Under the pieces are notes generated by a model that worked only from the letters and a program-made list of their open reading frames with translations, was not told the DNA's origin and ran no database searches. Shown in pieces: positions 1 through 7,710 of a stretch of 33,654 nt of DNA; the stretch's first letter is position 1, and every line of letters begins with the position of its first letter. This DNA is from an uncultured Lachnospiraceae bacterium (GTDB lineage: Bacteria > Bacillota > Clostridia > Lachnospirales > Lachnospiraceae): assembly GCA_950097145.1 (NCBI GenBank), contig CATNCF010000033.1, forward strand, positions 1 to 33,654, read 5' to 3'. A program made the position numbers and the translations under genes.

Positions 1-1047
1 TTTATATATAATATCTTCTTTATTTTTAAATATAAACGGATGCAAAAATTGTTCATCCGACTTATAATCATCCAGAGATTTTATAGCCAAATCCAGATAT
101 ATTGGAATACAGCCAGTAACGCTTATAATATTTTCCAAAAGTTGTGGAGATAATTGAAAAAATTTTTTAAGTGATTTTCGAACTTCATTATCAGGCAATT
201 CATCAAGCTTTTGGGATATTACCTTTTTGTTGATATCATCTGGCCATACGATATTTTCACGGCTTGTTATTATAAAAAGCCCATACCCTATTTTCTGTAC
301 AAGCATTGTTAACCAACTAGACGGATCTATTAAATTTGAAGAGTATTGTTGATAAGAATCAACAACAAGAACAAGGGTTTTGTTTAAATATGCAGTGTGA
401 ATATCTGTTCCAAGAAGCTCAGGTAATAATTCAATTATCTCATAAGCTTGCATATTTTTAATTTCATCTAATCTGTGGTGGATTGGATGCTGGTGATAAA
501 CTCTTTTTAATTTGTTATATGCTCCGGCAGCAAGTTCTGAAATAGATGCTGCTGCAATACCAACTGGAGGAGGAACAATACCTGATACTGCTACAATAGC
601 AGCATCGGCCCCAGATGTTATATATTGCCAAAGACTTTTTTGCGTACAATCAATAAATTCCGTATCCATTTGGGAAGTGTTTAAATTATTCCATAAAAAC
701 TGAATTGCATAATCGAACAACGGATATGACAATTTTGAAGGAAGTGCTTTACGAAATTTTATTAAAATATCAAGTTTATCATCTCTGTGTGTAATTTCTA
801 AAGATATATATATTGGAATTGCATTTGGCTCTGACATAATCGACATGGAATTTTTTAATAAAGAAGTTTTTCCAAATCCACCTGGTCCATACAGAAAGAT
901 AATTTTACATTCAGAGGGATTTTTTAAAATTTCTTTGTACGCATCATGAATTAGCCATTGATAACATTCACGGTCAATAAAGTCTAGTTTATTTTGCTTT
1001 CGTTTATAAAAACTATTTGGCAGCATATGAAATATCAAACCTTTCAT
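1..1047 (-). CDS. STAND-like P-loop ATPase, partial (C-terminus beyond the window)
   Basis: The reverse strand is open from the divergent gene to base 1, so the 3' end is missing; 349 residues are visible from the start used here. A Walker A motif GPGGFGKTS lies at residues 54-62. A hydrophobic strand ending in Asp230 (LVLVVDSY) fits Walker B, TSR at 261-263 fits sensor 1, and GCIPIYLDLA near 312-321 resembles the G-x-P helix motif after the nucleotide-binding domain of STAND/NB-ARC proteins. There is no effector domain before the P-loop, so any sensor or effector part would be C-terminal. An unusual Ala/Gly/Pro-rich hydrophobic stretch lies at about 146-175. The start is uncertain: ATG codons at 1071, 1047 and 1026 are possible and none has a good ribosome site. 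Base use is much more AT-rich than in the core genes, which suggests transfer. A defence or signalling role is a guess from the family. Confidence 0.7.
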   Translation of the reverse strand, partial: MKGLIFHMLPNSFYKRKQNKLDFIDRECYQWLIHDAYKEILKNPSECKIIFLYGPGGFGKTSLLKNSMSIMSEPNAIPIYISLEITHRDDKLDILIKFRKALPSKLSYPLFDYAIQFLWNNLNTSQMDTEFIDCTQKSLWQYITSGADAAIVAVSGIVPPPVGIAAASISELAAGAYNKLKRVYHQHPIHHRLDEIKNMQAYEIIELLPELLGTDIHTAYLNKTLVLVVDSYQQYSSNLIDPSSWLTMLVQKIGYGLFIITSRENIVWPDDINKKVISQKLDELPDNEVRKSLKKFFQLSPQLLENIISVTGCIPIYLDLAIKSLDDYKSDEQFLHPFIFKNKEDIIYK

Positions 1048-1069
1048 TTTACTTATAGGAGGAGCAAAC

Positions 1070-1774
1070 ATGTTAATTTCTTTTTCAGGTCCCGATGGGG
1101 CAGGTAAAACAACACAAATCAAAAATTTATTGTCATATTTTAAAAATCATGGTTTTAAAACGGGAGCAGTGCAGGATATCAATCCTGACGTACGCTATCA
1201 TCTTGGGGATGATTTATCATCCTATTATGAATATTTAAAACAGTTTGATGTTATCCATACACGCTTCCGTTTGCACTCTATGGAAAATGTAGAAATTATG
1301 GATATCGTACAGTTCATTTCTACCGGAAATAAGTGGATGACATCCTATTCTGCTTATACTTCCCATTATGATTCTGAACAATGGTATAAATATGTTACAC
1401 AACCGCTGCTTCGTGACGGGAAAATTCTGATATCCGATAAATACTCATTTGACGATATTGCTTTTAAAACTGCATATGGCTGCAGCTATGATTGGCTTAA
1501 TGCGCTTCATCATGATACGCCCATCCCTGATATTGCATTATACTTAAAAGTAACAAGAGAAACTATCTTACTGCATAATGAATCCAGAAAAGATCTAAAG
1601 AATATTTTATATCGTAATTCAGAAAATACAGATAAACTTCTGCACGCATTTGATCGTTTGACACAGGATTATCCGCTTTATCCCATTGACGCAAATGGTT
1701 CATATGAAAAGGTACAAAACAATATGATGAATTATTTACTCTCAATACCATCGTTTCAAAATTTATTCAAATAA
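1070..1774 (+). CDS. Thymidylate-kinase-like nucleotide kinase
   Basis: The protein has 234 residues, a usual length for dTMP kinase, and starts with a P-loop (GPDGAGKTT, residues 7-15). ISDKYSFDDIAFKTAYG at 121-137 matches the position of the DRY motif of thymidylate kinases, with Lys in place of Arg. PDIALYLKVTRE at 153-164 matches the strand and following helix that carry the sugar and phosphate contacts. The middle (residues 38-110) is longer and does not look like standard Tmk, so the substrate may differ. The start is set by a strong site, TAGGAGGAG, ending a few bases before the ATG. It is head to head with the ATPase and convergent with the recombinase, in AT-rich sequence, so it looks like an accessory copy and not the housekeeping tmk. 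The kinase fold is fairly sure; dTMP as substrate is inferred. Confidence 0.72.
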   Translation: MLISFSGPDGAGKTTQIKNLLSYFKNHGFKTGAVQDINPDVRYHLGDDLSSYYEYLKQFDVIHTRFRLHSMENVEIMDIVQFISTGNKWMTSYSAYTSHYDSEQWYKYVTQPLLRDGKILISDKYSFDDIAFKTAYGCSYDWLNALHHDTPIPDIALYLKVTRETILLHNESRKDLKNILYRNSENTDKLLHAFDRLTQDYPLYPIDANGSYEKVQNNMMNYLLSIPSFQNLFK

Positions 1775-1804
1775 TAAAAAGTGCATCTAACAGATAATCC
1801 CCTA

Positions 1805-2731
1805 TTATCCTCCATTCACTTCCATCCCATTCCGGGGATGCTTTTCGGATAAAATTGCTTTTTGCTTGTGCATAGAAACACTGGTATAAATCTCTGTGGT
1901 GGTGATCGAACTGTGTCCCAGCATGTTCTGGATATAGCGGATATCCACATCTGCTTCCAGCAAAAGAGTGGCAAAAGAGTGCCGGAACATGTGGGGAGTA
2001 ATATGCATGGAAATCCCCGCCTGTGTTACATATTTGTTAATCATAAGCCGGACGGACTGCTCTGAGAGCCGGCTGTCAAGCCGGTTCACAAACAGCCATC
2101 CGCTCTGGGCGATTTCTTTTTGAAAGGCGTCCATGTAAGAGGTCAAGGCCGAGATTACCTCAGAATTTTGAATTTGTATCATGCGTTCCTTAGCGCCCTT
2201 GCCCCAGATCCGTACAGAATAATTTTCCATATCAATGTCGGGATATTTTAAATTGCAAAGCTCTGAAATGCGCATCCCAGTGGCAAATAAAAGTTCAATT
2301 ACAGCGGTATCCCGAAGGATGCATCTCTTCTGGTATGGAGAAGAAGTCTGCTGATAATTCTGATAGATGGTATTTAAAAATAACTGGATTGTGCCGGCAG
2401 GGATAGTTTTTGGTAGACGTTTTGGCTCACGGTAAGAAAGCCGCATTTTATTAAAAGGATTATATTCCAGCAGATCTTCATATTCAAGGTAGTGGAAAAA
2501 TGCTTTGAGACTGGCTATTTTCCGTTTTGTGGTTTTGGGCTGGTACGTGGTATGCAGCGCTGCAAGATAAGATGTCAGGCTGTCTTTGGAAATGGGTTCA
2601 TCATAAGCAGAGACATAGTCAATAAATTGCGTTAAATCAATACGGTACGCTTTTACGGTTTTCTCGTTCAGCTCTTTTTGTACTCTGCAGTGTGCCAGGT
2701 AATTATTTTTTAAAGTTTCCAATGAATACAT
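1805..2731 (-). CDS. XerC/XerD-like tyrosine recombinase
   Basis: This is a site-specific recombinase of 308 residues with a complete catalytic set: Arg154 (GMRISEL), Lys178 (GKGAKER), His247 and Arg250 (HMFRHSFAT), His273 (LGHSSITTTEIY) and the nucleophile Tyr282. The first 100 residues form the SAM-like core-binding domain (LNEKTVKAYRIDLTQFIDY). The size and lack of an extra arm-binding domain fit Xer-type enzymes better than a typical phage integrase. The ATG at 2731 is chosen because GGAGG lies just upstream on this strand; the frame stays open for 26 more codons, which have no ribosome site and cross a hairpin. It sits between AT-rich accessory genes and an inverted-repeat element, so it may mobilise or resolve that region. 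A housekeeping Xer role in chromosome-dimer resolution cannot be excluded. Confidence 0.88.
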   Translation of the reverse strand: MYSLETLKNNYLAHCRVQKELNEKTVKAYRIDLTQFIDYVSAYDEPISKDSLTSYLAALHTTYQPKTTKRKIASLKAFFHYLEYEDLLEYNPFNKMRLSYREPKRLPKTIPAGTIQLFLNTIYQNYQQTSSPYQKRCILRDTAVIELLFATGMRISELCNLKYPDIDMENYSVRIWGKGAKERMIQIQNSEVISALTSYMDAFQKEIAQSGWLFVNRLDSRLSEQSVRLMINKYVTQAGISMHITPHMFRHSFATLLLEADVDIRYIQNMLGHSSITTTEIYTSVSMHKQKAILSEKHPRNGMEVNGG

Positions 2732-2755
2732 AAGTTCCTCCATTCTGCATACTTT

Positions 2756-2794
2756 AGTGAAAGAAATGAAAATTTCTTTCACTTTTTTCTTTTG
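2756..2794 (+). terminator. Intrinsic terminator facing away from the recombinase start
   Basis: AGTGAAAAGAAAT (2756-2768) pairs with ATTTCTTTCACT (2773-2784), leaving one bulged A and a GAAA loop, followed on the plus strand by a T-rich tail (2785-2794). It would stop plus-strand transcripts that run antisense through the recombinase gene from the kinase gene. On the minus strand the same hairpin lies in the recombinase leader. Confidence 0.7.
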
Positions 2795-2848
2795 TGTAAG
2801 TATTTCCATATCATAATATTACTTCCGCAGCATAAATCGCAACATATT

Positions 2849-3006
2849 ATTACTCCGGCGGTTAAATGTCGACAAATTTTACGCAGAATAAATTTTCATC
2901 TGCAAGGCGGAAGAAGGCGGCGTAGCGGGGCTACGTCAACGGATGACAACGTGGCAGATGGAAATTTAGGCAAGTAAAAACGTCGATATTTAACCGCCGG
3001 AGTAAT
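2849..3006. repeat. 158-bp inverted-repeat element, MITE-like or REP-like
   Basis: The outer 26 bases, starting ATTACTCCGGCGGTTAAAT, recur inverted at the other end with one mismatch (2849-2874 against 2981-3006). A second inverted pair, CATCTGC (2897-2903) and GCAGATG (2954-2960), with AT-rich partners lies inside. The centre has a small hairpin CGTAGC-GGG-GCTACG (2921-2935). No gene fits inside. Together with the recombinase leader it fills the gene-free stretch 2732-3128. The outer sequence resembles the palindrome at 6195-6232. Confidence 0.8.
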
Positions 3007-3128
3007 ACTTGCCGAAGGAATAGAAAATTTAGTTTTGTGGGAAAAATATCTGGGAATCACATATAACCTTCCATGTGTGGACAGAATATTTATTGCAGGT
3101 AAGGTATGATGCAAAGGAGGCGTTTTTC

Positions 3129-4421
3129 ATGAAACAGCGCACATATATTTGTATAGATCTGAAATCTTTTTATGCATCTGTGGAATGTGTGGAGCGGGGA
3201 TTAGATCCATTGAGGACAAATTTGGTAGTTGCAGATAAAGAACGCACGGATCAGACAATCTGTCTTGCTGTTTCTCCCTCTATGAAGGCGCTGGGGGTTC
3301 CTGGGAGATGCCGGGTGTTTGAAATTCCAGCAGGCATAGATTATATTATGGCGCCGCCCAGAATGCAGCTTTATATTGATTATTCTGCAGAAATCTATGG
3401 GATTTATTTAAAATATGTTTCCAAAGAGGATATTCATCCATATTCCATCGATGAAGTATTTATGGATGTGACGGATTATCTATCCATGTACCAGATGGAC
3501 GCAGAAGAGCTGAGCCGGAAAATGATGGCAGATATTTTAAGTTCAACAGGTATCATGGCGGCCGCAGGGATTGGGACCAATTTATATCTTGCCAAAATTG
3601 CTTTAGATATTTTAGCAAAACATCTGGAAATATCTTCACAAAAAGAAACCATATTTCCTGTCAGCGTGCTGGACGAAGAGACTTACCGGAAGAAATTATG
3701 GGATTATCAGCCGCTGACAGATTTCTGGAGGATTGGTGCGGGAATTGCAAAACGGTTGGAGCGGATGGGAATATATACTATGAGAGAGATTACAGAGACA
3801 GAAGAAAAAATGCTTTATCATTTGTTCGGGGTTGATGCAGAACTTTTGATTGACCATGCATGGGGAAGAGAAACTACTGAGATAGCTGATATCAAAGCTT
3901 ATCAGCCTAAGGCAAATTCTATTTCCAGCGGGCAGGTTTTGTGGCGTGATTATAATTTTCAGGATGGGCAGCTTATTGTAAAGGAAATGGCGGATTCATT
4001 GTGCCTAGAACTGGTGGGCAAAGGACTGGTGACAGATTCCGTTACCCTCCAGGCTGGATATTCGAACCGGACAGGAAAAAAGCCGGCTCATGGGACAGTG
4101 TCCATGCCTGTGACAACAAGTTGCGCATCCCAGATTATTTCTTATGTCATGAAATTGTATGAACAGATTGTTGACAGATACACTCCTATCCGCAGAATAA
4201 ATCTGAGCTTTAACCGTTTGGCAGACGAAGCGTACCGGCAATATGATTTATTTACGGATCCTGAAAAACTGGATCGGGAACACAAGATGCAGAAAGCTAT
4301 GATTGAAATGAGAGAAAAATTTGGAACAAATGCAATTTTTAAGGGAATGAATCTTCTTGATAAAGCAACAGGACTGGAGCGGAACCGACAGATTGGGGGA
4401 CATAAAAGTGGTACAAACTAA
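3129..4421 (+). CDS. Y-family DNA polymerase (DinB/UmuC type)
   Basis: This is a translesion DNA polymerase of 430 residues. Asp10 in CIDLKSFYASVE and Asp108-Glu109 in YSIDEVFMDVT are the three metal-binding acidic residues of the palm. IAKRLERMGIYTMREI at about residue 217 is the helix-hairpin-helix region of the thumb, and the little-finger domain follows. The ATG at 3129 is preceded by AAAGGAGG (3113-3120); an open extension to 3075 lacks a ribosome site. The next gene overlaps by 14 bases and encodes a YolD-like protein, the arrangement known for UvrX-YolD pairs in Firmicutes, so it is closer to that group than to classic dinB. I found no clear GAAC-type LexA box upstream, so SOS control is not shown. 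Confidence 0.92.
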   Translation: MKQRTYICIDLKSFYASVECVERGLDPLRTNLVVADKERTDQTICLAVSPSMKALGVPGRCRVFEIPAGIDYIMAPPRMQLYIDYSAEIYGIYLKYVSKEDIHPYSIDEVFMDVTDYLSMYQMDAEELSRKMMADILSSTGIMAAAGIGTNLYLAKIALDILAKHLEISSQKETIFPVSVLDEETYRKKLWDYQPLTDFWRIGAGIAKRLERMGIYTMREITETEEKMLYHLFGVDAELLIDHAWGRETTEIADIKAYQPKANSISSGQVLWRDYNFQDGQLIVKEMADSLCLELVGKGLVTDSVTLQAGYSNRTGKKPAHGTVSMPVTTSCASQIISYVMKLYEQIVDRYTPIRRINLSFNRLADEAYRQYDLFTDPEKLDREHKMQKAMIEMREKFGTNAIFKGMNLLDKATGLERNRQIGGHKSGTN

Positions 4422-4737
4422 AATGAGCCAAGAACAGCGGGCAAAACAATTTATGCCTTTTGCAGCTCTGAAAGGTTATTCAGAGGCGCTGCGGAAAAAA
4501 GAAAGAATAGCAGTGCAAAAGGCGGAGCTTTCGGAAGATTACCTGGAGGAATTAAACTGCAGATTTCTTCAGATAAAAAGGAAGGATATAATAGAGGTCG
4601 TCTATTTTCATCAAAATGAATATTTAAAAATCACCGGCATGGTTTCTGGGATAGATAAAGTATCCAGGGTATTGAAAGTTGTAAATACGGAAATAAATTT
4701 TGATGATATTTACGATCTCAGAATTGGAGAGGGCTGA
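4408..4737 (+). CDS. YolD-like protein
   Basis: The protein has about 109 residues. The segment EQRAKQFMPFAALKGYSEAL followed by a Lys/Glu-rich helix is the hallmark of YolD-like proteins, which are encoded next to Y-family polymerases (the Bacillus UvrX/YolD arrangement). The second half (DIIEVVYFHQNEYLKITGMV) looks like a small beta domain. The GTG at 4408 has GGGGGA (4395-4400) seven bases upstream and gives a 14-base overlap with the polymerase gene, suggesting translational coupling. An ATG at 4423 without a ribosome site is the alternative. Its biochemical role is not known; regulation of the partner polymerase is an inference from the pairing. Confidence 0.85.
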   Translation: MVQTKMSQEQRAKQFMPFAALKGYSEALRKKERIAVQKAELSEDYLEELNCRFLQIKRKDIIEVVYFHQNEYLKITGMVSGIDKVSRVLKVVNTEINFDDIYDLRIGEG

Positions 4738-4743
4738 TTTGCC

Positions 4744-4766
4744 GAATCAAGAAGTTATATTGATTC
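4744..4766. terminator. Dyad between convergent genes, possible weak terminator
   Basis: GAATCAA (4744-4750) pairs with TTGATTC (4760-4766) around a 9-base loop, between the end of the YolD-like gene and inside the end of rmuC. There is no long T run on either side, so termination is uncertain. Confidence 0.3.
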
Positions 4767-6167
4767 ATCAGCCGTGTCTTCCAATTCTATCAGAAGAGAT
4801 CCATTTGATTCTGTCATTTCTTCAACACCGCGCAGTGTGCGGTTAATTGCTCTTGTACGCCTGCCGACGATTTCAGTGAGTGTTTTATCAGCAGTCTGAA
4901 GCTGTTTTTGGGCTTTGTCAAGCATATTCCCAAACTTAATAAACTCTGACTTTACGGCGCGGAGCGTATCCCATACTTCTTGTGACCGCTGCTCAATTGC
5001 AAGAGTTTTAAAGCCCATTTGCAGGGATGCAAGATAGGCCGAAAGCGTAGTCGCACCAACTGCCGTAATCTTATATTTGTCACGCAGTTCTTCGAACAGG
5101 GACACATTTTGAACCACTTCTGCATAGAGTCCTTCCGTTGGCAGGAACATCAGCGCAAAGTCTGTGGTCTTAGGAGGAACGATATATTTGTCGTGAATAT
5201 CTTTCGCAAAAGCACGAATTTTGGCCGTAAGGGAACGTCTTGCATCGTCAATGGATTGTTTATCTTCAGCATCAAGCAGTCTGTTATAATCTTCAATTGG
5301 AAACTTACTGTCAATTGGCAAAAGCAGCGGCACATCACCATTGCCGGGAAGTTTTATGGCAAACTCCACTCGTTTGCCGTTTGCAATCTCAACATTCATT
5401 TCATATTGATTTGGAGCAAGAATATCAGAGAGCAGCCTCTCTAGGCGGACTTCGCCATAAGTACCTCGTTCTTTTACATTTGTGAGAGCATTTTTCAACG
5501 ATTTCGCATCAGCAGCGAGAGCTTTCATTTCACCCAGTCCCTGGCCTACGCTTTCAAGCTGCTTACTGACCAGTTCAAAAGATTGGGTGAGGCGGGTTTC
5601 AAGTGTTTTCTGCAATTTTTCATCTACTACGCCCTGTATTTGTTCAAGCCGTTTTTCATTGCTTTCCTGCAATTCCTTTATTTTATTTTCAAGTGTGGTA
5701 TTAATTTTTTCGGTATTCTCTGCGCTGGCACGCTGAACGGAGGAAAGGCGGCCGTCCACCTGGGCGCCAAATGTGTGAAGCTGATGGTTCTGCTCCTCAC
5801 GGCTTTTTTGCAGAGCAGTTGTTACTGTTCTTCCAATCTGTTCGCTGCTTTCCGTACCAGCTTTTTGAATGGCTGTCAGTTTTGCTTCCATCTGCTGCTG
5901 AAACGCACCAAGCTGCCGGTTGACCTCGTCACGGTTTGCCGACAATGTGTCCTGAATACTCTTCTGAATAACGCTGAAACGTTCAAATTGTTCTGTTGTG
6001 CCATTTGCAATTTGTTTTTGGACGTTATTACGCTGTTCCTCAGCGGTGAGTTTCAATAAAGATGTTATTTTGCCAATATCAGATTTCTTACGTCCTATAA
6101 TCTGTAATATAATCACTGCGAAAAGCAGAATAATTATTACAATATCTAAAATTTCTGGTAATCCCAT
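4755..6167 (-). CDS. rmuC: RmuC family DNA recombination protein
   Basis: The protein has 470 residues. A single membrane helix lies at residues 7-24 (LDIVIIILLFAVIILQII), followed by about 190 residues of coiled coil rich in Gln, Glu and Lys. The RmuC domain comes after that (GTYGEVRLERLLSDIL, LLLPIDSKFPIEDYNRL, DFALMFLPTEGLYAEV, GATTLSAYLASLQMGF). RmuC limits DNA inversion at inverted repeats in E. coli, and its core is related to restriction-nuclease folds; the conserved DSKFP and the Glu of the GE-RLE segment are present. The ribosome site AAAGGAG lies upstream of the ATG. The gene is convergent with the polymerase/YolD pair. A palindromic repeat (6195-6232) lies in its leader. Confidence 0.93.
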   Translation of the reverse strand: MGLPEILDIVIIILLFAVIILQIIGRKKSDIGKITSLLKLTAEEQRNNVQKQIANGTTEQFERFSVIQKSIQDTLSANRDEVNRQLGAFQQQMEAKLTAIQKAGTESSEQIGRTVTTALQKSREEQNHQLHTFGAQVDGRLSSVQRASAENTEKINTTLENKIKELQESNEKRLEQIQGVVDEKLQKTLETRLTQSFELVSKQLESVGQGLGEMKALAADAKSLKNALTNVKERGTYGEVRLERLLSDILAPNQYEMNVEIANGKRVEFAIKLPGNGDVPLLLPIDSKFPIEDYNRLLDAEDKQSIDDARRSLTAKIRAFAKDIHDKYIVPPKTTDFALMFLPTEGLYAEVVQNVSLFEELRDKYKITAVGATTLSAYLASLQMGFKTLAIEQRSQEVWDTLRAVKSEFIKFGNMLDKAQKQLQTADKTLTEIVGRRTRAINRTLRGVEEMTESNGSLLIELEDTADESI

Positions 6168-6194
6168 TTGTCAGTTCTCCTTTGCTGCTGTTTT

Positions 6195-6232
6195 ATATTA
6201 CTGCCGGAGTAATAATACTTCGGCAGTAATAT
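6195..6232. repeat. 38-base palindromic repeat
   Basis: ATATTACTGCCG (6195-6206) continues into a 17-base arm that pairs with 6216-6232, with one G-T pair and an ATAA loop. It lies in the divergent interval between rmuC and the metalloprotease gene. Its sequence shares TAATATTACT and ATTATTACTCCGGC blocks with the edge of the 2849-3006 element, suggesting one repeat family. Confidence 0.7.
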
Positions 6233-6316
6233 TATATTACATGTAACAGCATATTTACAAGCTTATTTTAAACGTATACAAATTTCACCAAAGAGGGAAA
6301 AGTAACAGAAATGTTA

Positions 6317-6345
6317 TTTACTGGAACGTAATTATCAGTTATAAT
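6317..6345 (+). promoter_or_regulatory. Sigma-A-type promoter for the metalloprotease gene
   Basis: TTTACT (6317-6322), a 17-base spacer and a perfect TATAAT (6340-6345) lie about 40 bases before the TTG start. Confidence 0.6.
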
Positions 6346-6386
6346 ATGCATGTGTTTTAAGCGTTAAAAAACTGGAGGACGCAGAG

Positions 6387-7112
6387 TTGAACATTCGATA
6401 CGAAGGAGAAAACATAGAATACTCCGTGATTCAAAGCAGAAGAAAGACCATCGCTATTTCCATTGACCCGCATCAGAAAATACTGGTGAAAGCCCCTGTG
6501 CAGATTTCTCATGATGAAATCCAAAAGATTGTTGAGAAAAAAGCTGGCTGGATTGTGAAGAAGAGAAAAGAACTGGCTAAGTATCAGCCGCAAAAAGAAC
6601 CGCAGGAACTGGCGGACGGCAGGCAGCTTTGGTATCAGGGGAATCCCTATGTTCTGCAGATACTTACAAAGGCTGATACTAAGCAAGAAAACTCTGGCAG
6701 AAACGTAGAGCTGTCAGCAGGAAAACTGAAGGTATATACAGAACAGGGGCAGGAAGCGGAAGTCAGACAGAATCTGATGCAGTGGTATTATGAACAGGCA
6801 GGGCAGTGGATTTGCCAGAGGGTAGAACATTATAATGAGGATCTCAAAGAACCGGTCAACCGAATCTGCATTAAGGATCAAAAAAGCCGCTGGGGAAGCT
6901 GCAGCAGCAAAAGGAATTTGAATTTTAACTGGCGTATCATTATGGCGCCTAAAGAAGTGGCAGATTATGTGGTTGTCCATGAAATGTGCCACTTAAGGCA
7001 TTTGAACCACAGCCCGGAATTCTGGAGGGAAGTTGCCGGAATTCTGCCGGACTATAAAGAGAGAAGAAAGTGGCTGCGGGAACATGGAGCAGAACTGATG
7101 AAAAAAATATAG
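6387..7112 (+). CDS. YgjP-like zinc metallopeptidase (DUF45)
   Basis: The protein has 241 residues. The family core is complete: KDQKSRWGSCSSKRNLNFNW, then a zinc site HEMCHLRHLNH with His198, Glu199 and His202 forming HExxH, and His208 further on. The N-terminal part (SRRKTIAISIDPHQKILVKAP) is the usual YgjP beta region. There is no signal peptide, so it acts in the cytoplasm; the substrate of this family is not established. The start is TTG, chosen because TGGAGG (6373-6378) lies eight bases before it and the conserved region begins at once. The DJ-1 gene follows 16 bases later, so the two are probably co-transcribed from the promoter at 6317. Confidence 0.88.
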   Translation: MNIRYEGENIEYSVIQSRRKTIAISIDPHQKILVKAPVQISHDEIQKIVEKKAGWIVKKRKELAKYQPQKEPQELADGRQLWYQGNPYVLQILTKADTKQENSGRNVELSAGKLKVYTEQGQEAEVRQNLMQWYYEQAGQWICQRVEHYNEDLKEPVNRICIKDQKSRWGSCSSKRNLNFNWRIIMAPKEVADYVVVHEMCHLRHLNHSPEFWREVAGILPDYKERRKWLREHGAELMKKI

Positions 7113-7128
7113 AAATGGAGGATTAGAC

Positions 7129-7680
7129 ATGAAAAAGATTGGAGTATTTTTGGCACAGGGATTTGAAGAAATTGAAGGATTGACAGTGGTGGATATTCTG
7201 CGCCGGGCAGGCATAGAGGTGGAAACCATTTCTATAATGGGAACCAGAGAAGTATGCGGTTCCCACAAGATTCCAGTGATTGCAGACATGCTTTATGAGG
7301 AGGCAGAGTTTGATCAACTGGACGGAGTGGTATTGCCGGGCGGGCTTCCGGGAACCACGAATCTGGGTGCACATGCGGGAGTAAATGATACAATTCGTTC
7401 TTTTGCAGAGGCAGGAAAACTGGTGGCAGCTATTTGTGCCGCACCCAGTGTACTGGGACAGGCTGGATTATTAGAGGGACGGAAAGCGGCATGTTATCCA
7501 GGATATGAGGATAAGCTTGCCGGGGCAGAGGTGATATATGAAGAAGTCGCAGAGGCGGGAAATATCATTACCAGCCGCGGCATGGGAACCACCATTGCTT
7601 TTGCGCTTCGAATTACAGCTTATCTGACAGATGAGGCAAAAGCGGAAGAACTTGCCAGGAAAATTATTTACCGTCAGTAA
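7129..7680 (+). CDS. DJ-1/PfpI family protein
   Basis: The protein has 183 residues, the normal length for the DJ-1/YajL branch. The nucleophile elbow AAICAAPSVLG carries Cys103, the acid partner is in the GFEEIE segment (Glu14/Glu15), and the glycine-rich PGGLPGTTNLG is present. ITSRGMGTTIAFAL near the C-terminus is typical of this branch. Members have been linked to protein or methylglyoxal deglycation and stress protection; which applies here cannot be read from sequence. It has a good ribosome site (GGAGG) and follows the metalloprotease gene closely. Confidence 0.92.
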   Translation: MKKIGVFLAQGFEEIEGLTVVDILRRAGIEVETISIMGTREVCGSHKIPVIADMLYEEAEFDQLDGVVLPGGLPGTTNLGAHAGVNDTIRSFAEAGKLVAAICAAPSVLGQAGLLEGRKAACYPGYEDKLAGAEVIYEEVAEAGNIITSRGMGTTIAFALRITAYLTDEAKAEELARKIIYRQ

Positions 7681-7710
7681 AATATAAAAATATTATTTGA
7701 AGGAAACCAT

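Noticed and set aside
512..703. Plus-strand frame of 63 codons
   Set aside because: It is the reverse of the ATPase gene, whose motifs are clear on the other strand.
2896..3114. Minus-strand frame of 72 codons
   Set aside because: It is formed by the inverted-repeat element and has no ribosome site or domain.
3007..3128. LexA box before the Y-family polymerase
   Set aside because: No GAAC-N4-GTTC type sequence is present.
5019..6059. Several plus-strand frames of 80-158 codons
   Set aside because: All are antisense to rmuC and show no protein-like motifs.
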